Shown: piece after piece, positions 15,373 to 23,913 of the stretch
Layout: each line of letters opens with the position of its first letter
How positions within the stretch are numbered: position 1 is the stretch's first letter
Assembly (NCBI GenBank): GCA_017428105.1
Contig: JAFRRM010000023.1
Span: forward strand, 24,644 to 88,643
DNA length: 64,000 nucleotides
Source of the DNA: Lachnospiraceae bacterium
Lineage (GTDB): Bacteria > Bacillota > Clostridia > Lachnospirales > Lachnospiraceae
Reading direction: 5' to 3'
The notes under the pieces: model-generated
What the model was told of the DNA's origin: nothing
Databases searched by the model: none
The model's input: only the letters and a program-made list of their open reading frames with translations
Made by a program: the position numbers and the translations under genes

Positions 15373-15789
15373 TTACGCCTCCAGCAGCGGCTTTAACAAG
15401 GCGGCGGTCTCCGCGAGCCCTTCCGGCGTGCTTGCGCCGGGCTTCCAGAGGCCCATCACGCCGTCGTCCGCGCGCCGCGGGATCACGTGCAGGTGAAAGT
15501 GGAAAACGGTCTGGCCGGCCGATTCGCCGTTGTTCTGGATCAGGTTGAAGCCATCGTATCCCAGCGCCTTCTTCTGCGCTGCGCCGACGCGTGCGCCTAC
15601 CGCCATGGCGTGTCCGAGCAGATCCTCCGGCATCTCCGTCGCATCCGCATGATGTTCCTTGGGCAGCACCAGCGCATGGCCGGGCGCCGCCGGCCCCAGG
15701 TCCAGGATCACCCGCACCCGGTCGTCCTCAAAAAGCGTCGCCGAGGGGATCTCTCCCGCCGCGATCCTGCAGAAAATACAGTTGTCCAT
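15373..15789 (-). CDS. HIT family nucleotide-binding protein
   Basis: A 138-residue histidine-triad protein. CIFCRIAAGEIPS at the start and HFHLHVIPRR near residue 100 give the HxHxH nucleotidyl-hydrolase motif. Such proteins hydrolyse adenylylated small molecules or dinucleotides; no specific substrate can be assigned. It is the last gene before a strong terminator and follows the flippase gene by 15 bp. Confidence 0.93.
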   Translation of the reverse strand: MDNCIFCRIAAGEIPSATLFEDDRVRVILDLGPAAPGHALVLPKEHHADATEMPEDLLGHAMAVGARVGAAQKKALGYDGFNLIQNNGESAGQTVFHFHLHVIPRRADDGVMGLWKPGASTPEGLAETAALLKPLLEA

Positions 15790-15804
15790 TCCGGTCTCCT
15801 CCTC

Positions 15805-17247
15805 TTATTTTTTCTTGAGATAACTTGCCAGCAGGGACTTCATCATCCCCAGCGCCGGCACCTTCAGCAGCGCCGCGCCCGCGAAATACAGCAGAATGCC
15901 CAGCGGGATCTGGATCAGCACCGTGAGCAGGTCCGGCAGCCCCAGAAACTGCACCGCATACACGGCGGCCGCCATGACCAGCGCCAGCAGGATATGGGGC
16001 GCCATGTCCTTCAGCTGCTCGCCGTAATGATAATTCAGCAGCTTCCGGTTCGGCCAGGAATTGATCAGCTGCGACATCACGGAGTTGAAGATGGACCCCA
16101 GCGCCATGGCCAGCACGCTGATGTTCACCGTGACCAGCAGCGTGGCGATGCCCACGATCTTTTTCAGGATCTCCAGCTTCAGGAACAGGTCGCTGCGCCC
16201 CAGCGCCTTGATGGCGTTCAGATTGGCGGTGTGCACGCAGTAGAACGCGTAGACGAAGCAAAAGATCTGCAGAAAAGGCACCGCAGGCATCCACTGCTCA
16301 TGCAGCAGGACGCGGATGAGCGGCGTCGCACAGGCGGCCAGTCCCGCCATCATGGGCATGATGATGAAGGAGCTGACCTGGATGGCCTTGCGCGTGGTCT
16401 CCTTCACCTTTGCGCGGTCGTCCTGCTCCGCCGCCATCACGGGCAGCAGCACGCTGTTCGTGGCGTCGTTGATATTGGTCACCAGCAGGTTCGGGAACGT
16501 GTCGCCCTTATTGTAAAACGCCAGGTCCGTATCGGTGTATTTCAGGGCGATCACCATCTGGTACAGCTTGCTGTAGACCGTGTCCACGAGCGTGGAAGCC
16601 AGCAGTTTCCACGCGTAGGAAAACAGGCCCTTCAAGCGTTCGAAGGAAAACATCCGTTTCGGGCGCCATTTGACCGTGATCCAGAGGATGGCCGTGTCGA
16701 TGGTGATGTTGACCAGGTTCTGGACGATGAGAGCCCAGACGCCATAGCCCTGATGCGCCATCCAGAGGCCGACCGCCGCGGCGACGATGGTGCCGCCCAG
16801 CGTGGCGAAGAAGAAGCGCTTGAAGATCAGATTGCGCGCCACGTACGCGGTCTGGATGTTCTTGATGCCTCCGAAGATCAGGATCAAGCCCAGGCCCCGG
16901 ATCGGCCAGACCAGGTCCGGCTGCTCATGGATCCGCGCGATCAGCGGCGCCGCCGCGAACAGCAGGGCGTAGAGCCCCACGCACATGACGATGTTGAAGT
17001 AAAAGACCGTGGAAAAATCCAGGTCGTCCGCATCCTTTTTCTGGACCAGCGCGTCGTTCAGCCCGCAGCTGACAAAAACGCTGACGATGGTGGTGAAGAT
17101 GGTGACGATGGCCACCTGCCCGTACGGTTCCGGCCCCAGCAGCTGTGCCAGCCGGATGGATACGATAAAAGAGACGCCCTGCGCGCCGAAACGCTCCAGG
17201 AAGCGCCAGAGGAAGTTGGAAGAGATGCGCCGGCCGTTGTCACCCAT
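15805..17247 (-). CDS. polysaccharide flippase, Wzx/MOP-superfamily
   Basis: A 480-residue polytopic protein with about 12-14 hydrophobic segments. The N-terminal FLERFGAQGVSFIVSIRLAQ, GLNDALVQKKDADDLDFSTV and the mid-protein SLLVDTVYSK-like region fit the lipopolysaccharide/teichuronic-type oligosaccharide flippases (MOP superfamily, Wzx/TuaB-like). It would move lipid-linked sugar repeats across the membrane. Its start overlaps the upstream glycosyltransferase stop by 8 bp, tying the two functionally. Confidence 0.88.
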   Translation of the reverse strand: MGDNGRRISSNFLWRFLERFGAQGVSFIVSIRLAQLLGPEPYGQVAIVTIFTTIVSVFVSCGLNDALVQKKDADDLDFSTVFYFNIVMCVGLYALLFAAAPLIARIHEQPDLVWPIRGLGLILIFGGIKNIQTAYVARNLIFKRFFFATLGGTIVAAAVGLWMAHQGYGVWALIVQNLVNITIDTAILWITVKWRPKRMFSFERLKGLFSYAWKLLASTLVDTVYSKLYQMVIALKYTDTDLAFYNKGDTFPNLLVTNINDATNSVLLPVMAAEQDDRAKVKETTRKAIQVSSFIIMPMMAGLAACATPLIRVLLHEQWMPAVPFLQIFCFVYAFYCVHTANLNAIKALGRSDLFLKLEILKKIVGIATLLVTVNISVLAMALGSIFNSVMSQLINSWPNRKLLNYHYGEQLKDMAPHILLALVMAAAVYAVQFLGLPDLLTVLIQIPLGILLYFAGAALLKVPALGMMKSLLASYLKKK

Positions 17248-18226
17248 GCCGTTCTCCTCCCCGGTTTTTCAGTTTTGCCAGAAACGGCAGGGCCTTTTTG
17301 AGGGCCGCGCGCCGCTGCTGCTTTTTATACGCGTCATAGAAAGGCTTCAGTTCCGCGTCCCGCGCGGCTTCGTCCGCCCGTCCCTCTTCTTTCAGGGCCA
17401 GGAAGCGGTATTCGGCCAGAACGCGGCGGCGGTATGCCTTGGCTTTTACGATCTCCTCATGGAAGCAGCCTTCATAGTGCGCGTCCACGCGGTCCAGCAT
17501 GCGCGCCATGACCTCTTCATGCTCCGTGTGCGCCTGCAGGTCCCGCCAGATGTCCGCGGTCCAGGAGCCCTTCACGCCCTCATTGTGCACGCACATGGGC
17601 GCGGCCAGGTAGCGGACCTTGCCGAGGATGGCGGCGTGGAACAGCCAGGGGTAATCGCCCACGCCCGAAACGAAAAAGGCGTCCGGCAGGGCTTCCCCGA
17701 CCTCGCGGCGCATCAGGAAGGAATTGGTGGCGAACAGACCCGCGCCATGGACGATGATCTCCTCCCGCGAATAATCGCGGTCCTTTTCCTCCGCCGGATA
17801 CAGCGTGTCCTCCGCCGGATCCGTCCCCTCGCGGTGCAGCACGCCGCGGTGCACGCAGATGCTGTAGTCCGAGTGCGCCTCCAGAAAATCCGCCTGGCGC
17901 TGCAGCTTGAGCGGATCCGTGAACTGATCGTCCCCGTCGCAGACCGCAAAATACCGCCCCTGCGCCTTCGGATACAGGAAGGTCTTCATGATGGGGGTGT
18001 CCGGCTTGGAGAACTGGTTTTCCGTCTGGTAAATGGGTTTGATGATGTCCGGATAACGGGCTTCGAATTCGCGGATCACGGCGGCGGTGCCGTCGGTGGA
18101 GGCGTCGTCATGGATGATGACTTCAAAGGGGAAATCCGTTCGCTGCATCACAAAACTCTCCAGCGTCCGCCGGATGTAGGATTCATGATTGTATGCCAGG
18201 CACAGAACGGAAACCAGAGGAGTCAT
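17240..18226 (-). CDS. glycosyltransferase family 2
   Basis: A 328-residue GT-A glycosyltransferase. VSVLCLAYNHESYIRRTLES is the family N-terminus, EVIIHDDASTDGTAAVI binds the nucleotide sugar, and AVCDGDDQFTDPLKLQRQ supplies the DxD metal site. No membrane segments, so it works at the cytoplasmic face. It sits between a sugar aminotransferase gene and the flippase gene, so it probably transfers the modified amino sugar to the lipid-linked chain. Donor and acceptor are not deducible. Confidence 0.9.
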   Translation of the reverse strand: MTPLVSVLCLAYNHESYIRRTLESFVMQRTDFPFEVIIHDDASTDGTAAVIREFEARYPDIIKPIYQTENQFSKPDTPIMKTFLYPKAQGRYFAVCDGDDQFTDPLKLQRQADFLEAHSDYSICVHRGVLHREGTDPAEDTLYPAEEKDRDYSREEIIVHGAGLFATNSFLMRREVGEALPDAFFVSGVGDYPWLFHAAILGKVRYLAAPMCVHNEGVKGSWTADIWRDLQAHTEHEEVMARMLDRVDAHYEGCFHEEIVKAKAYRRRVLAEYRFLALKEEGRADEAARDAELKPFYDAYKKQQRRAALKKALPFLAKLKNRGGERHG

Positions 18227-18238
18227 GAGCAGTCTCTC

Positions 18239-19354
18239 TTATCGCAGGATGATGTCGCAGATGCGGTCGACGTCGTCCGCCGCCAGGTCCGCGTACAGCG
18301 GCAGGGTCAGGACCCGGTCCGCGATGTGCGCGGCGATCGGGGTCTTCTCCCGGCCCGCGGTGGGCAGGCTGCGGTAGCAGTCGATGTCGTTGGTCAGCGG
18401 GTAAAAATATTTGCGGGGGACGATGTCCTCGGCCGCGAGTTTGTCGAATATCTCGTCGCGGCTTTCCTTGTAGCCGTCAAAGACCACGGGGAAGTACGCA
18501 TGGTTGGGCGTCACCCCGGGCTGCGGCTTTGCCAGCACGATGCCCGGCCGGCCGGACAGACGCGCGGTGTAATGCGCCACGACACGGCCGCGCTTTTCGA
18601 TCTCGCCGGTCACGTGGCGCAGATTGCACAGGCCCATGGAGGCCTGGAATTCGCTCATCTTGGCGTTGCCGCCCACGTAGGCCACTTCCTCCGGTCCGCG
18701 GATGCCGAAGTTCTTGAGGTCGTTCAGCAGCTGCGGCAGGCTGTCGTCATGATACGCGAGCGCGCCGCCTTCGATGGTATGGAAGACCTTGGTGGCGTGG
18801 AAGCTGAACATCGAAATGTCGCCGAAGGACGCGCTGCTGACCGGCGCCCCGTCCGGCTGCTGCCGGAACACGCCGAACGCGTGGGCCGCGTCGTAGATCA
18901 GCGGCAGGTGGTATTCCTCCGCCAGGCGGGCGAAGGCGTCCACGTCGCAGAGCCGGCCGTACACGTGCACGGGGAGGATCGCGACGGTCTTTTCCGTGAT
19001 CAGCGCGCGGACCTTCTCCGGGTCCAGCGTGTACGTGACCGGATCGATGTCCGCGAACACCGGGACCAGCCCGTTGCGGGTGATCGCGTGTGTGGTGGAC
19101 ACGAAAGTGTACGGCGTGGTGATCACTTCCCCGCCCGCGGGCAGGTGCAGCGCCGCGACCGCGGTCTCCAGGGCCAGGTGGCCGTTGGTGAACAGCGTCA
19201 CGTGCGGGATGCCGAAATATTCCGCCAGGGCCGCTTCCAGGGCCTGGTGCTTCTCGCCCATATTGGTCAGCCAGCGGGAATCCCACAGGTCTTTGAGCTC
19301 CGCGCAGAATTCGTCAAAATCCGGCAGGGAGGAACGGGTCACATTGATGCGCAT
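18239..19354 (-). CDS. DegT/DnrJ/EryC1/StrS sugar aminotransferase
   Basis: A 371-residue PLP enzyme that transaminates nucleotide-linked keto sugars. FTNGHLALETAVAALHLP binds the cofactor phosphate, IYDAAHAFG holds the PLP-ring Asp, and FSFHATKVFHTIEGG carries the Schiff-base Lys; the last motif resembles dTDP-3-keto-6-deoxyhexose aminotransferases (QdtB/FdtB). The start is the ATG at 19354, preceded by AGGAGC. The reading frame stays open upstream through the antisense-like frame of the SDR gene, which is a coincidence of high GC and not a fusion. Confidence 0.92.
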   Translation of the reverse strand: MRINVTRSSLPDFDEFCAELKDLWDSRWLTNMGEKHQALEAALAEYFGIPHVTLFTNGHLALETAVAALHLPAGGEVITTPYTFVSTTHAITRNGLVPVFADIDPVTYTLDPEKVRALITEKTVAILPVHVYGRLCDVDAFARLAEEYHLPLIYDAAHAFGVFRQQPDGAPVSSASFGDISMFSFHATKVFHTIEGGALAYHDDSLPQLLNDLKNFGIRGPEEVAYVGGNAKMSEFQASMGLCNLRHVTGEIEKRGRVVAHYTARLSGRPGIVLAKPQPGVTPNHAYFPVVFDGYKESRDEIFDKLAAEDIVPRKYFYPLTNDIDCYRSLPTAGREKTPIAAHIADRVLTLPLYADLAADDVDRICDIILR

Positions 19355-19365
19355 GGGTACTGCTC

Positions 19366-20136
19366 CTAAATATATTCGCCGGCGGTCACGCGGAACACGC
19401 TGCCGGTCATCATGGCGGAGGCGTCGGACATGAGGTAGACCAGGGCCTCCAGGTAGTCGCTGCGTTCCAACATGCGGCCCATGGGGAGGATCTCCGCCGC
19501 GCGCCTTCTCAGCTGGGCCTCGCTTTCGCCCTGGGAGCGGCGCAGCGCCACCTCGCCTTCCGTGGGCGTCCAGCCCAGGGTCAGGTAATTGCAGCGGATC
19601 TGTTCCGCCGCGTAATTGTGGGCGATGTGCTCCATCAGGATGCGCAGGACGCCCTTGGAGCAGGCGTAGGCCGCGCGGTCCTTCTGGCCGCCCCAGGCGT
19701 GAGCGGAACCGGTCAGGACGATGGATCCGCCGCTCTGCTTCCGCATGGGCGCCAGCGCCTGCTGGATGCAGAAGAACGCGGCGCGGAAATTGATGTTCAT
19801 CACCGCGTTGAACGTGTCTTCCTCGCAGGTGTCCAGCGGGGAGACCGGCGTGATGCCGGCATAGATATACAGGCCGTCGATGCGGCCGAAGCGTCTGACC
19901 GCTTCGTCGATCAGCCGGCGGCAGTCCTCCACCTTCTCCAGGTCCGTATGGACGAACAGCCCTTCGCTGCCGTAGGTCTCCATCAGGCGCACGGAGCGGT
20001 TGGCGGCTTCTTCGTCCCGGCCGCCGATCACGACTTTCGCGCCGCGGCGGGCGAATTCTTCCGCCGCCGCCCGGCCGACGCCCTTGGTGCCGCCGGAGAC
20101 CACGATCACTTTTCCTGTCAGTTCTTTCTCCGTCAT
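19366..20136 (-). CDS. short-chain dehydrogenase/reductase
   Basis: A 256-residue SDR oxidoreductase. VIVVSGGTKGVGRAAAEEF is the Rossmann TGxxxGxG-type motif (with SGG), LYIYAGIT replaces NNAG, and GSAHAWGGQKDRAAYACSKG supplies Ser, Tyr and Lys of the active site. It overlaps the ATP-grasp stop by 4 bp and is followed by the aminotransferase after 11 bp. Likely role: reduction or oxidation of a sugar or small-molecule precursor in the same pathway. Confidence 0.9.
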   Translation of the reverse strand: MTEKELTGKVIVVSGGTKGVGRAAAEEFARRGAKVVIGGRDEEAANRSVRLMETYGSEGLFVHTDLEKVEDCRRLIDEAVRRFGRIDGLYIYAGITPVSPLDTCEEDTFNAVMNINFRAAFFCIQQALAPMRKQSGGSIVLTGSAHAWGGQKDRAAYACSKGVLRILMEHIAHNYAAEQIRCNYLTLGWTPTEGEVALRRSQGESEAQLRRRAAEILPMGRMLERSDYLEALVYLMSDASAMMTGSVFRVTAGEYI

Positions 20137-21425
20137 GCCAGCTCCAGCGCTTTCTCCGCGTCAAAGGCGGTCAGGACCATGTCCCGGCCGTTCTCGTCGT
20201 ATACCTTCACAGCCGCGGCATATTCCTTCAGAGCCGCCGCCAGCTCTTCTTTCGTATCGCAGACCAGGTACAGGCGGGTCAGCACCTGCTTCTCCGTCCC
20301 GACCCATTCGGGGAGGACGGCGTCGCCTTCGTGCAGGCGGCGGATGTCGGCCACCACGCGGGGGTCGGAAGCGGCGCGGTCCAGGCCCTCGATGCGGGCG
20401 ACGGTGCCTTGCCGCAGCAGGAACCACTGGGTCGCGGCCCATTTGCCGCGGAAGCGGGCGTCGTCCTCTTTTTCCAGGTCCACGCCGCCTTCGCTGCCGG
20501 TCAGGGCAAAGCGGATCAGCATCTCGCGCTGGTCGAAGCCGTGGACGGCCTTCATCAGCAGGTGAGGCGCCTCGCCCTGCAGGCGGAAGCCGGTGTCATA
20601 TACGTAAAACTCGCCGTCCTCATAGAAAGCGGACAGCATCAGCACGCCGTTGCGGATGCCGATGGCCCGGAAGAGGCGCAGGGCGTTGGCGTGCATGCGT
20701 TCAAAATACTCGTCGATGTGCTTGGACGGGTAGGTGCCGCCCAGGCAGACGCGGGACAGCCCCGGCTGCTCGTCCGTGGTGTAGCGGTCATAGATGCAGG
20801 AGGCGCTGCAATAGCCGTCTTTGAAGGTATAATACAGCCCCATGTCCTCGCACTGCATGTAGCGTTCCACGATGAAACGCCGCGCGTGCGAAGCGTCCAG
20901 CGCCTTTTCCACCGCGGCCGGGATCTCCGCTTCGCTGAAGCAGACGGTCATGCCCATGCCGCTGCAGCTGTCCACGGGCTTCACCATGACCGGGTAGATG
21001 ATCTTGTCCAGATCTTCGCGGCACAGGCGCTCGTCCAGGTAATACTCCGGCACGCCGTGCACGCCGTAGCGCTCGCAGGTGGCCTTGAAGATGTCCTTGT
21101 AGGAGAACACGTCCACGATGTCCTGCGTGGCGTAGCAGTGGAAGCCCAGCGCGTCGCAGACCTTGCAGTAGGCGGGGACCAGGATGTCCGCGACACCCAC
21201 CAGGACGCCGTCCACCTGCTCCGCGCGGGCCAGCGCGATGAGGCCGGGCACGTCCAGGCCGTCCACGTCGCAGGCTTTCCAGGCATATTTCTTGGCCGCG
21301 TCCTCCGGGCGGTTGCTGGTGACGAGGGTCTTCACGCCCAGGGCGTTGGCCAGTTCGACCAGGGGGATGGTCTCGGGGTTGGCGCCCAGGATCAGTAATT
21401 TTTTGCCGGTCAGGTCAGTATTCAT
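20133..21425 (-). CDS. ATP-grasp ligase, carbamoyl-phosphate-synthase-like
   Basis: A 430-residue ATP-grasp protein. The N-terminus LTGKKLLILGANPETIPLVE is a PurK/CarB-like pre-ATP-grasp domain; MVKPVDSCSGMGMTVC is the ATP-binding loop and VYDTGFRLQGEAPHLLM the Mg-binding region. Such enzymes form amide or acyl-phosphate links from a carboxylate. The start is the ATG at 21425, preceded by AAGGAG. With the SDR and sugar aminotransferase beside it, attachment of an amino or carboxylic acid to an amino sugar is a reasonable guess. Confidence 0.88.
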   Translation of the reverse strand: MNTDLTGKKLLILGANPETIPLVELANALGVKTLVTSNRPEDAAKKYAWKACDVDGLDVPGLIALARAEQVDGVLVGVADILVPAYCKVCDALGFHCYATQDIVDVFSYKDIFKATCERYGVHGVPEYYLDERLCREDLDKIIYPVMVKPVDSCSGMGMTVCFSEAEIPAAVEKALDASHARRFIVERYMQCEDMGLYYTFKDGYCSASCIYDRYTTDEQPGLSRVCLGGTYPSKHIDEYFERMHANALRLFRAIGIRNGVLMLSAFYEDGEFYVYDTGFRLQGEAPHLLMKAVHGFDQREMLIRFALTGSEGGVDLEKEDDARFRGKWAATQWFLLRQGTVARIEGLDRAASDPRVVADIRRLHEGDAVLPEWVGTEKQVLTRLYLVCDTKEELAAALKEYAAAVKVYDENGRDMVLTAFDAEKALELA

Positions 21426-21495
21426 GGGGTCTCCTTGATAGGGCAGGGCAGATTTGCAGGGGGCGGTCAGCCGGAGCATCGCCGGTCCGTTTTTC

Positions 21496-22260
21496 CTACG
21501 GGATCAGCACTTCTTCCCCGGTGCACAGGAACAGGAAGTCCTGCTCCGGGTATTCTTTCGTCATGCATTCGTAAAACAGGTCGGCGCGGCCGCCGTGGGA
21601 GGCGAACATGCCGAAGTGGCACGGGACCAGGAGGCGGGGCTTCACCAGGGCGGCGAGCGCCGCGCAGTCTTTCCAGTCCAGGTTGCCGAAGGCGCCGTTG
21701 ATGGGGGCGGCCATGAAATCGACCGGTCCGTCGGACAGGTATTCGGGGACGAGGTCCGGACGGAAGCAGGTATCCCCCACGAAAAGCAGGCGCTTTCCGT
21801 CGCATTCCGCCAGCAGGCCGACCGCCTGCGGCGCGCCGGTCCCGTGGTCGCAGGAAATGAAGTGCAGGCGGAAGCCGGCCGCTTCCGCGCGGTCTCCGGG
21901 CGACACGAAGCGGACGCGGGTCTCGTCCAGCCCGTTTTGTTTCACCAGGCCGCGGCAGTCCTGCGCCGCAAATAAAACGCTGTCCGCCTTGAACAGGGCG
22001 GGCATGGCGTCCGCGTCATAATGATCGGCATGACAATGGGTGGCCGTGATCACGTCCGCCGGAAGCTCCTCCGGGCGGATCGGGGCGGGGATCAGACGCT
22101 TGAAGCCGTCGTTTCCCTCCATGGTCCGCACCCAGTCGCTTAAATACGGATCGATCAGCAGCCATTTTCCGGCCCCGTTCTGTACGGCAAAGCCCGCCTG
22201 ACCTAAAAAGAACAGGCGGGGCTTCGGATTCCGTGCGGAGCGCATCAGGTCCCGCAGCAT
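21496..22260 (-). CDS. metallo-beta-lactamase-fold hydrolase, UlaG-like
   Basis: A 254-residue MBL-fold protein. THCHADHYDADAMPAL gives the HxHxDH metal site, followed by SCDHGTG, VGDTC and VPCHFGMFASHGG. The overall order and the wide C-terminal HFGMF block resemble UlaG (L-ascorbate-6-phosphate lactonase) and related phosphodiesterases. No ula genes accompany it, so the substrate is open. It lies 24 bp after mscL and 70 bp before the ATP-grasp gene. Confidence 0.88.
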   Translation of the reverse strand: MLRDLMRSARNPKPRLFFLGQAGFAVQNGAGKWLLIDPYLSDWVRTMEGNDGFKRLIPAPIRPEELPADVITATHCHADHYDADAMPALFKADSVLFAAQDCRGLVKQNGLDETRVRFVSPGDRAEAAGFRLHFISCDHGTGAPQAVGLLAECDGKRLLFVGDTCFRPDLVPEYLSDGPVDFMAAPINGAFGNLDWKDCAALAALVKPRLLVPCHFGMFASHGGRADLFYECMTKEYPEQDFLFLCTGEEVLIP

Positions 22261-22284
22261 AAAACACCTCTCTGAAAACGGATC

Positions 22285-22740
22285 TTATTCCTCAGGCAGT
22301 TCGGACGTGCAGTGAGGGCAGCGCACCGCATCCAGCGGGATCTCGCTCTTGCAGAACGGGCAGATCTTGGTGGTGGGAGCCGCAGGCGCTTCTTCCTGCT
22401 TGCCGGCCTCGCGCGCCTTGTTGATGGCCTTGACGATGAGGAACACGATCAGGGCCAGGATCAGGAACGTGATGATGGCCGCGATGAAGGCGCCGAACTT
22501 GATGGCGACTTCTTCCACCGGTTCGCCGGCCGCATCCACGGTTGCTTCCTTCAGCACGATCTTCAGCGAATTGTCCAGGCTGTTCACGCCGGGGATCAGG
22601 GCCAGCAGCGGGTTGACGATGTTGCCCGTAAAGGCCGTCACCAGAGCCGTGAACGCGCCGCCGATGATGACGCCGATGGCCATGTCGACCATGTTGCCCT
22701 TCACGGCGAATTCCTTGAACTCCTTCACAAACTTCTTCAT
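22285..22740 (-). CDS. mscL: large-conductance mechanosensitive channel with C-terminal zinc ribbon
   Basis: MscL opens under hypo-osmotic membrane tension. MKKFVKEFKEFAVKGNMVDM, AIGVIIGGAFTALVTAF (TM1) and the TM2 ILALIVFLIVKAINKA are typical. Unlike E. coli MscL, the C-terminal helix is followed by a zinc ribbon, CPFC at 127-130 and CPHC at 141-144, giving 151 residues. The start ATG follows GGAGG. It stands between an aminotransferase gene and an MBL hydrolase gene without obvious functional link. Confidence 0.95.
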   Translation of the reverse strand: MKKFVKEFKEFAVKGNMVDMAIGVIIGGAFTALVTAFTGNIVNPLLALIPGVNSLDNSLKIVLKEATVDAAGEPVEEVAIKFGAFIAAIITFLILALIVFLIVKAINKAREAGKQEEAPAAPTTKICPFCKSEIPLDAVRCPHCTSELPEE

Positions 22741-22803
22741 ATTGCTTCCTCCTCGGGCGGGTCCGGTCGTTTCTCATCCGGCCCTGCCGGTATTTTACTC
22801 CTT

Positions 22804-23913
22804 TCAGGACAGAAATGCAAGGGATGCGGTCTCAATAACCCGTTCCATCTGCTCTTTTGTCCCGACCGTGATGCGCAGGCAGCCCTCCAGCGACGCGCTC
22901 TGCCGCACGTCGCGCACGAAGATGTTCGCGGCCTCCCACTGCCGGCTCAGCACCATTTTGATCTCCGGCGTGCGGCAGCGGATCAGCACGAAATTCCCGC
23001 GGCTCTCAAAGGCTCTGACGTACTCGCTCAGCGGCCCCTCGTTGCAGGCACGGATGAACCAGCCGCGCGCTTCCTTGACTTCGCGGACGTATTCCCGCAT
23101 ATACCCCGCGTCCTGCAGCACGGCCAGCGCGGCCGTCTGCGTGAAGGTGTTGATGTTCTTCGGGTTCCGGATCTTGGAGACCGCTTCGATATTTCCGCGC
23201 GACGCCAGCAGGTACCCGAAGCGCAGGTTGGCCAGCCCGAAGGCCTTGGACAGCGTGCGGGTGATCAGCAGATTATCGTACTGCCGGACCAGGGGGGCAA
23301 CGGTCTGGTCCGCGAACTCCGCGTAGGCCTCGTCCACCAGGAAGCAGATCTCCGGGTGATCCCGCAGGAAGCTTTCGATGACGTCGTACGGGACCAGCGT
23401 GCCGCTGGGATTATTGGGGTTGCAGATATAGACCAGCCGGGGCTTCACCGCCTCGATGCGGCGGCGGAAGCTTTCCTCCTCGAACGCGAAATCCTGGCCC
23501 AGCTCGCCGTAGAACATGCGCGCCCCGGTGGATTCCGCGGTCAGGCGGAAGTTGTCGTAAGAGGGCCACAGAACGAGGACGCGGTCGCCTTCCTTCAGAT
23601 AGGCGCGCACGAGATATTCGTGCAGGCAGTCCGAGCCGCCGAAGTACTGGATGTTCTCCTCGGGCAGGCCGATGTAACCGGACAGGGCCTGCATCAGTTC
23701 CCCGTTGAAGGTGGACGGGTACAGGTGGAAGAAATCTTCCTGCTCCAGCAGTTCCTTCAGGCGCCGGCGCACCAGCGGGGAAGGCGGGACGGACGCTTCG
23801 TTCCAGTCCAGTTTCAGGATGCTGCCGCGTTCTTCCGGATCGACCGTCCAGATCTTGTGCGACGCGACGGTATAGGGTTTGACCTGATCAAGGCTTTCGT
23901 TCCACAGACTCAC
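22804..23913 (-). CDS. PLP aminotransferase, histidinol-phosphate-aminotransferase-like
   Basis: A 369-residue fold-type I aminotransferase. LDWNEASVPPSP, YFGGSDCLHEYLVRA (cofactor loop), YICNPNNPSGTL, LVDEAYAEF, and TRTLSKAFGLANLRFGYL with the PLP Lys are all present. It resembles HisC and Cob(I)D-type enzymes, but no histidine genes are nearby. It overlaps the HTH-cytidylyltransferase gene by 4 bp, so both act in one pathway, plausibly production or use of an amino alcohol or aminophosphonate that is then activated with CTP. The substrate is inference. Confidence 0.88.
   Translation of the reverse strand: MSLWNESLDQVKPYTVASHKIWTVDPEERGSILKLDWNEASVPPSPLVRRRLKELLEQEDFFHLYPSTFNGELMQALSGYIGLPEENIQYFGGSDCLHEYLVRAYLKEGDRVLVLWPSYDNFRLTAESTGARMFYGELGQDFAFEEESFRRRIEAVKPRLVYICNPNNPSGTLVPYDVIESFLRDHPEICFLVDEAYAEFADQTVAPLVRQYDNLLITRTLSKAFGLANLRFGYLLASRGNIEAVSKIRNPKNINTFTQTAALAVLQDAGYMREYVREVKEARGWFIRACNEGPLSEYVRAFESRGNFVLIRCRTPEIKMVLSRQWEAANIFVRDVRQSASLEGCLRITVGTKEQMERVIETASLAFLS

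Noticed and set aside
18239..20164. Possible fusion of the sugar aminotransferase to an upstream 270-residue segment
   Set aside because: The extra segment is an alternative frame of the SDR gene; the aminotransferase has its own ribosome site and family-typical start at 19354.
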